The translations under genes and the position numbers were made by a program. A DNA stretch of 64,000 nt from an uncultured Sphingomonadaceae bacterium (GTDB lineage: Bacteria; Pseudomonadota; Alphaproteobacteria; Sphingomonadales; Sphingomonadaceae). The DNA is taken from the NCBI GenBank assembly GCA_903871605.1, contig CAIQHF010000022.1, positions 62,001-126,000 of the forward strand, read 5' to 3'. Of the stretch, positions 60,573 to 64,000 are shown in pieces; the first letter of the stretch is position 1; every line of letters begins with the position of its first letter. Below the pieces are notes generated by a model, which was given only the letters and a program-made list of their open reading frames with translations, was not told the origin of the DNA and did no database searches.

Positions 60573-63500
60573 ATGGGGGAAGCTTCTGACGTCGAGCAGT
60601 TCATCGCGCAGTGGCGCGACACGGGGGGATCGGAGCTCGCGAACACGCAAAGCTTCATCAACGGTCTGTGCCGGCTCATCGGGGTGGAGCCGCCGCACGG
60701 CAGCCGCACCGATGATGCCCAGAACGACTATGTGTTCGAGCGCCGCGTGTTCCAGGACAATGGCGACGGAACAGTCAGCTTCGGCCGGATCGATTCCTAC
60801 AAGCGGGGCGTGTTCATCCTCGAAGCGAAGCAAGGAAGCGAGGCCGACCGCGCCGCGGCGGAGCGCGGCGAGGACGATCTCGACCTGTTCGGCCAGACCG
60901 CGTCCGCGCGGCTGAAGCGGGGCACTGCGCGGCGCGGCACGCCGGGTTGGGCAAAGGCGATGGTGCAGGCCAAGGGCCAGGCCGAGCGCTACGCCAAGGC
61001 GCTGCCAGCTGACCATGGCTGGCCACCGTTCCTGCTCGTTGCCGACATCGGCTACTGTATCGAGGTCTATGCCGACTTCTCCGGCACGGGGAAGTCTTAC
61101 GCCCAATTTCCCGATCGCTCGCGATATCGGATCATGCTCGACGACCTGCGCGATCCTGAGGTGCGCGAGAGGCTGGCGGCGATTTGGGACGCACCCGCCA
61201 GCCTCGATCCCGCCGCCCGTGCGGCGCGCGTCACCCGCGATATCGCGGACCTGCTCGCGACCGTCGCCCGCCGGCTGGAGAAGCGCGGCCACACCGCGGA
61301 GCGCACCAGCGGCTTCCTCATGCGCCTGCTCTTCACGATGTTCGCCGAAGACAGCGGGTTGATTCCGGAGAAGAGCTTCACCAACCTGCTCAAGGCCCAG
61401 CGGGCGGCACCGCAGCACCTTGAGCACCAGCTCACCGCCTTGTGGGCGGCGATGGATGCCGGCGCGTTCTCTCCCGCGCTCGGCGTGCCGCTGCGGAAGT
61501 TCAACGGCTATCTGTTCAAGGATCGCACCGCCATCCCGCTCGACGCCGAGGAGCTGGAGGTGCTGATCCAAGCGGCCGAGCATCGCTGGACGGAGGTCGA
61601 ACCCGCCATTTTCGGCACGCTGCTGGAGCGTGCGCTCAACCCCAAGGAGCGCGCCAAGCTTGGCGCCCACTATACCCCGCGCGCCTATGTTGAGCGGCTG
61701 GTCGGGCCGACGATCATTGAGCCGCTGCGCGCCGACTGGGCGGGCGTGCGCGTCGCCGCGTCAGAGCTGATCGATCAGGGCAAGGCGGACGAAGCACGCC
61801 GCACGGTCGAGGCCTTCCACACCCGGCTCGCGCAGACCCGCGTGCTCGATCCCGCCTGCGGCACGGGCAACTTCCTCTACGTCGCCATGGCGCGAATGAA
61901 GGAGCTGGAGGGCGAGGCACTCGACCTCCTCGTCGACCTCGGCGACGACCAGTACCTGGCCGAGCTGACCGGCCACACGATCACGCCGGAGAACTTCCTC
62001 GGCATCGAGATCAACCCGCGCGCCGCGGCGATCGCGCAGCTGGTGCTGTGGATCGGCTACCTCCAGTGGCACTTCCGCGTGAACGGCGCCGACCGTCCTC
62101 CGCCCGAGCCGATCCTGCGCGACATCCGCACCATCGAGAACCGCGACGCGCTGATCGAATGGGACGAGCGCGTGCTTCAGCGCGATGCATCCGGCGCGCC
62201 CGTCACCCGCTGGGACGGCGAGACGATGAAGCCGCACCCCGTCACGGGGAAGCTGGTGCCGGACGAGGCCGCGCGGGTGGAGGTGTATCGCTACGTCAAC
62301 CCGCGCGCAGCCAAGTGGCCGAAGGCTGATTTCATCGTCGGGAACCCGCCGTTCATCGGCGGCAAGGACGTGCGCGAGCGGCTCGGCGACGGCTACTTCG
62401 AGGCGCTGTTCCGCACGACCGATGTGCCCGAAAGCGCCGACTTTGTCATGCACTGGTGGGACAAGGCGGCGCATGCGGTACGCCGTGGCGAGACGCGCCG
62501 CTTCGGGTTCGTCACGACCAACTCGCTCACACAACTCTTCAGCCGCCGGGTGATCGCGAAACATCTCGATGCCAAGGACGGGCTATCGATCCGCTTCGCG
62601 ATCCCCAACCACCCATGGGTGGACGAAAAGGACGGGGCGGCGGTGCGGATCGCCATGACCGTAGCGGTGCCGGGGAAGAGCGAGGGCTTGTTGCTGGCCG
62701 TAGTAGACGAGCGTGAAGCCCCAGACAGGATCGAGTTCCTTGGGCGAACCGGAGTGATCGGCAGCGACCTACGTGTGGGAGCCGAGTTGACCACGACTGT
62801 TCCGCTGCGGGCGAATGGCCGCATTGCCTCTCGCGGTGTCCAGTTGATGGGCGACGGCTTCATCGTCACGCCTGACGAAGCTGCTAAGCTCGATCCTCGC
62901 TCTATGGCGATAGCTCGTGGGGGTGATCGTGTGCCGCCGCGGGTGCGGAGCGGGCGAGGTAATGAGCCGCAGGTCATTTACGACTACCGCAATGGTCGGG
63001 ACTTGGCCTCTCGGCCCCGCGACGTCATGGTAATCGACCTGTTCGGGTTGCGAGAGGCCGAACTGCGGCATCACTATCCGGCTGTCTATCAGCACGTCGC
63101 TGCCAGGGTTAAGCCACATCGAGATACTAACAACCGCGCGAGCTACCGCCAGAATTGGTGGCTATACGGCGAGCCCCGAAGCGAGCTCCGAGTGGCGTTA
63201 AGTGGAGTCGAGCGATACATCGCAACGATCGAGACAGCAAAGCACCGGGTCTTCCAGTTTCTTCCGATCTCGACTTTGCCGGATAACAAGCTCGTCGCCA
63301 TCGCAAGTGATAAGGCGTACGTCCTCGGGGTGCTCTCCAGCATCTTTCACGTGCCTTGGGCTGTTGCTAGCGGTGGGCGGCTCGGGATGGGCGATGATCC
63401 TGTTTACGTGAAGTCGCGCACCTTCGACCCGTTTCCCTTTCCCACGGATGTATCCGAGCCGTTGACGGAGCGCATTGCCGCCGAAGCCGAAGCGCTCGAC

Positions 63501-64000
63501 ACCGTCCGCAAGCGCGTGCTCGCCGAGCATGCCGACCTGACGCTTACCAAGCTCTACAATGTCCTCGAAGCGCTACGCGAAGGCCGCGCACTCACGCCGC
63601 AGGAGCGCGACATCCACGATCGCGGGCTCGTCACGCTGATCCGCCAGCATCACGACGCGATCGATGAGGGCGTGGCGGACGCCTATGGCTGGGGCGACGA
63701 GCATCGCGCCGGCACGCTGGACGAGGAGACGATCCTCACCCGCCTCGTCGCGCTCAACAAGGAGCGGGCGGCGGAGGAGGCGCGCGGGCTGGTGCGCTAT
63801 CTGCGCCCCGAGTTCCAGGACCCCGGCTACCGCGCGCCGGTCGCGACCACGCTCGATCTCGGCGAGGCGGCGGTGGCGCCGGTCAGCAATGTTATACCCT
63901 GGCCGGCGACCTTGCCGGAGCAGGTCGGCGCGGTGCAGTCGATCTTGGCTGCCGCGCCCGCGCCGCTCGCGGCAGGGGACATCGCGCGCAGCTTCAAAGG
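60573..64000 (+). CDS. MmeI-like class I SAM-dependent DNA methyltransferase with N-terminal nuclease motif (3' truncated by window)
   Basis: Hand translation from ATG 60573 runs off the window without the stops expected; D-X9-EAK (D60792...EAK 60822-60830), motif I DPACGTGNFL (61848), motif IV NPPF (62343), SRTFDPFPFP near TRD end. Absent from the ORF track. Confidence 0.85.
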   Translation, partial: MGEASDVEQFIAQWRDTGGSELANTQSFINGLCRLIGVEPPHGSRTDDAQNDYVFERRVFQDNGDGTVSFGRIDSYKRGVFILEAKQGSEADRAAAERGEDDLDLFGQTASARLKRGTARRGTPGWAKAMVQAKGQAERYAKALPADHGWPPFLLVADIGYCIEVYADFSGTGKSYAQFPDRSRYRIMLDDLRDPEVRERLAAIWDAPASLDPAARAARVTRDIADLLATVARRLEKRGHTAERTSGFLMRLLFTMFAEDSGLIPEKSFTNLLKAQRAAPQHLEHQLTALWAAMDAGAFSPALGVPLRKFNGYLFKDRTAIPLDAEELEVLIQAAEHRWTEVEPAIFGTLLERALNPKERAKLGAHYTPRAYVERLVGPTIIEPLRADWAGVRVAASELIDQGKADEARRTVEAFHTRLAQTRVLDPACGTGNFLYVAMARMKELEGEALDLLVDLGDDQYLAELTGHTITPENFLGIEINPRAAAIAQLVLWIGYLQWHFRVNGADRPPPEPILRDIRTIENRDALIEWDERVLQRDASGAPVTRWDGETMKPHPVTGKLVPDEAARVEVYRYVNPRAAKWPKADFIVGNPPFIGGKDVRERLGDGYFEALFRTTDVPESADFVMHWWDKAAHAVRRGETRRFGFVTTNSLTQLFSRRVIAKHLDAKDGLSIRFAIPNHPWVDEKDGAAVRIAMTVAVPGKSEGLLLAVVDEREAPDRIEFLGRTGVIGSDLRVGAELTTTVPLRANGRIASRGVQLMGDGFIVTPDEAAKLDPRSMAIARGGDRVPPRVRSGRGNEPQVIYDYRNGRDLASRPRDVMVIDLFGLREAELRHHYPAVYQHVAARVKPHRDTNNRASYRQNWWLYGEPRSELRVALSGVERYIATIETAKHRVFQFLPISTLPDNKLVAIASDKAYVLGVLSSIFHVPWAVASGGRLGMGDDPVYVKSRTFDPFPFPTDVSEPLTERIAAEAEALDTVRKRVLAEHADLTLTKLYNVLEALREGRALTPQERDIHDRGLVTLIRQHHDAIDEGVADAYGWGDEHRAGTLDEETILTRLVALNKERAAEEARGLVRYLRPEFQDPGYRAPVATTLDLGEAAVAPVSNVIPWPATLPEQVGAVQSILAAAPAPLAAGDIARSFK

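Overview
This 64 kb window is GC-rich and looks like a sphingomonad-type alphaproteobacterial chromosome (inferred from gene content; no search was run). Positions 1-42.3 kb look like core or regional chromosome: the gyrA 3' end, trmFO, a TadG/TadE cluster, pdhA/pdhB, ftsB, eno, a small membrane-stress cluster, an RND efflux operon with a divergent LysR regulator, a glycan-biosynthesis cluster, an RpfF-like (DSF synthase) gene tail-to-tail with a GGDEF/EAL gene, cysS, a frameshifted wecB and a class II DAHP synthase. A tRNA-Glu(CTC) at 42.36 kb is followed by accessory DNA. That DNA holds a complete-looking, compact Ti-type trb mating-pair-formation operon plus traG/virD4 (42.5-54.7 kb). No integrase, and no relaxase next to traG, is visible in the window. 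After it come an Hsp20 gene with a ROSE-like RNA thermometer, an ABC1 kinase gene, a translationally coupled Grx-TspO-DCC-DUF427-SDR run, and at the right edge a truncated MmeI-like methyltransferase/nuclease ORF that the ORF track does not list because it runs off the window. The observations most worth following up are the redox/stress cargo operon, the rpfF/GGDEF-EAL locus with repeated operator-like palindromes, the ROSE thermometer, the two EcfG-type promoter matches, the wecB frameshift at a C run, and the apparently mosaic target-recognition region of the MmeI-like enzyme.
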